DNA from: Bacillota bacterium
GTDB lineage: Bacteria; Bacillota; Clostridia; Oscillospirales; Oscillospiraceae
Direction: 5' to 3'
Length of the DNA stretch: 14,858 nucleotides
Assembly: GCA_017861415.1 (NCBI GenBank)
Contig: JAGFXS010000027.1
Coordinates: forward strand, 1-14,858
Shown: positions 13,986 to 14,858 of the stretch, piece after piece
Layout of the letters: each line of letters opens with the position of its first letter
Position numbering within the stretch: the first letter of the stretch is position 1
The notes under the pieces: generated by a model
Database searches by the model: none
Told to the model about the DNA's origin: nothing
The model's input: the letters and a program-made list of their open reading frames with translations, nothing else
Made by a program: the position numbers and the translations under genes

Positions 13986-14567
13986 TTAGCGCTTGTAAAT
14001 CACCTGATCTACCAGACCATAGGCACGGGCTTCCTCGGCGGTCATAAAGTTATCCCGCTCGCAGTCTGCCGCTACCTTTTCCAGTGGCTGGCCGGTGTTC
14101 TCCGACAGAATTTCGTTCATCCGCTTCTTAATGGTCTCCAGTCGCTTTAAGTGGATGGCCATATCGGTAATCTGGCCGCGGGTTCCGGCAGAGGGCTGAT
14201 GAATCATGATCTCTGCGTTGGGCAGCGCCAAACGTTTTCCCTTTGCTCCGGCCGCCAGAAGGAAGGCACCCATGCTGGCTGCCATGCCGATGCAAATGGT
14301 TGAGACATCTGCCTTAATGTATTGCATGGTGTCATAGATCGCCATGCCAGCTGTCACCGATCCTCCGGGACTGTTAATGTAAAACTGGATGTCCTTGTCC
14401 GGATCCTGTGCTTCCAGATATAGAAGCTGCGCTACGATCAGGCTGGCGGTAGTGTCGTTCACTTCTTCCGACAGCATGATAATCCGGTCGTTTAACAGGC
14501 GGGAGAAAATATCATAGGAACGCTCTCCCCGATTGGTTTGCTCTACTACATACGGGACTAAACTCAT
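13986..14567 (-). CDS. clpP: ATP-dependent Clp protease proteolytic subunit ClpP
   Basis: ClpP is the tetradecameric serine peptidase of the ClpXP and ClpCP proteases. The protein has 193 residues, the standard size. The N-terminal loop reads [11 protein letters not shown], followed by [13 protein letters not shown]. The oxyanion segment [10 protein letters not shown] is at 65-74. The catalytic triad is Ser98 in MAASMG, His123 in MIHQP and Asp172 in ERDNFM, all present. A short N-terminal propeptide, as in most bacterial ClpP, cannot be excluded. The ATG at 14567 has AAAGGAG 8 bases upstream. It follows the trigger factor gene by 51 bases. I found no CtsR- or HrcA-type operator upstream. Confidence 0.98.
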   Translation of the reverse strand: MSLVPYVVEQTNRGERSYDIFSRLLNDRIIMLSEEVNDTTASLIVAQLLYLEAQDPDKDIQFYINSPGGSVTAGMAIYDTMQYIKADVSTICIGMAASMGAFLLAAGAKGKRLALPNAEIMIHQPSAGTRGQITDMAIHLKRLETIKKRMNEILSENTGQPLEKVAADCERDNFMTAEEARAYGLVDQVIYKR

Positions 14568-14618
14568 GAATCAATCTCCTTTTGCATTTAGAACAAAGTA
14601 TGCCCCTGCACAAGGCCA

Positions 14619-14858
14619 TTATTCCTCGGTCTTGTCAGCCTTAGCCTTCTTGGCGGTCTTCTTAGGGGCGGCTTCGCCCTCATCCTCCGCAGCAGTGGCC
14701 TTCTTTGCTCTGGTCTTCTTAGCAGGTGCTGCCTCCGGATCCTCCGCAGACTCGTCCTTGCTCTTCTTGGCGGTACTCTTCTTTGCGGCAGGCTTCTTAT
14801 CCTCGTCTGCCTCTTCGGCGTTGATTTCCTCTACCTTTAGATCCTCACCTGCTACCAG
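14619..14858 (-). CDS. tig: Probable trigger factor, C-terminal tail (runs off window)
   Basis: The last 79 residues of a protein end at a TAA at 14619-14621; the rest lies beyond the window. The visible part begins LVAGEDLKVEEI and then becomes a low-complexity tail alternating acidic (EEADED, ESAED, AAEDEGE) and lysine-rich (AKK) stretches. No catalytic domain is visible. The identification as trigger factor, the ribosome-associated chaperone and prolyl isomerase, rests on the conserved tig-clpP-clpX-lon order. It also fits the charged, lysine-rich extensions I recall on trigger factors of Oscillospiraceae. The tail itself would not identify it. The stop lies 51 bases before clpP. Confidence 0.75.
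   Translation of the reverse strand: MVAGEDLKVEEINAEEADEDKKPAAKKSTAKKSKDESAEDPEAAPAKKTRAKKATAAEDEGEAAPKKTAKKAKADKTEE
14622..14816 (-). repeat. Three imperfect repeats of about 20 residues in the trigger factor tail
   Basis: Three units each combine an acidic stretch with a basic core: KKPAAKKSTAKKSK, AAPAKKTRAKKAT and AAPKKTAKKAKA. They recur at 19-21 residues, and the DNA repeats AAGAAG-(ACC/AGT) and AAGAAG-(GCC/GCT/AGC) at about 60 bases. This suggests growth by tandem duplication followed by drift. Confidence 0.7.

Noticed and set aside
14568..14618. CtsR or CIRCE operator before clpP
   Set aside because: I found neither the tandem GGTCAAA heptads nor the long CIRCE inverted repeat in this gap.
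1..14858. Mobile elements, CRISPR arrays, tRNA or rRNA genes, defence systems
   Set aside because: No transposase, terminal repeats, regularly spaced repeats, cloverleaf or toxin-antitoxin-like pair was seen. The window is continuous conserved housekeeping sequence.

Overview
The window looks like chromosomal DNA of an anaerobic, spore-forming member of the Clostridia, most likely an Oscillospiraceae-type (Flavonifractor/Oscillibacter-like) gut bacterium. The reasons are an endospore gene (gerW/ytfJ) with its DUF2953 partner, AGGAGG-type ribosome binding sites before almost every gene, frequent TTG/GTG starts, moderately high GC by eye, and conserved Firmicutes gene order. The genus assignment is inference. 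Every gene I can support lies on the minus strand, so transcription runs from high to low coordinates. Coding density is very high and no gap exceeds about 165 bases.

Region A (14858 to about 9332) is the protein quality-control block: the C-terminal end of a probable trigger factor, clpP, clpX, a frameshifted lon, and the ribosome-assembly GTPase ysxC/engB. A good intrinsic terminator (9332-9361) closes it. A second terminator-like hairpin lies between clpX and lon, directly against the lon ribosome binding site.

Region B (9315 to about 4136) starts at a near-consensus sigma-A promoter (9287-9315). It reads through an M50 membrane metalloprotease, scpA and scpB (chromosome condensation), a DUF2953 membrane protein, gerW/ytfJ, a D-alanyl-D-alanine carboxypeptidase and the rRNA pseudouridine synthase rluB. 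This resembles the Bacillus scpA-scpB-...-dacB-spmA-spmB-rluB order, but spmA and spmB are absent here.

Region C (4117 to 1) starts at another good sigma-A promoter whose spacer holds a perfect palindrome. It encodes a MurR/RpiR regulator, an HI0933-type flavoprotein, cmk, plsC and the start of ispH. These five genes overlap by 1 to 4 bases, apart from cmk, whose preferred start lies 5 bases past the preceding stop, so they are probably translationally coupled. They link nucleotide, phospholipid and isoprenoid synthesis.

Most of the window is conserved housekeeping sequence and I did not find a novel multi-gene system. The features most worth a second look are the 5-base lesion in lon exactly at its domain boundary, the hairpin abutting the lon ribosome binding site, the operator-like palindrome in the rpiR promoter, the repeated lysine-rich tail of the trigger factor, and the missing spmAB. 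No mobile elements, CRISPR arrays, tRNA or rRNA genes were seen.
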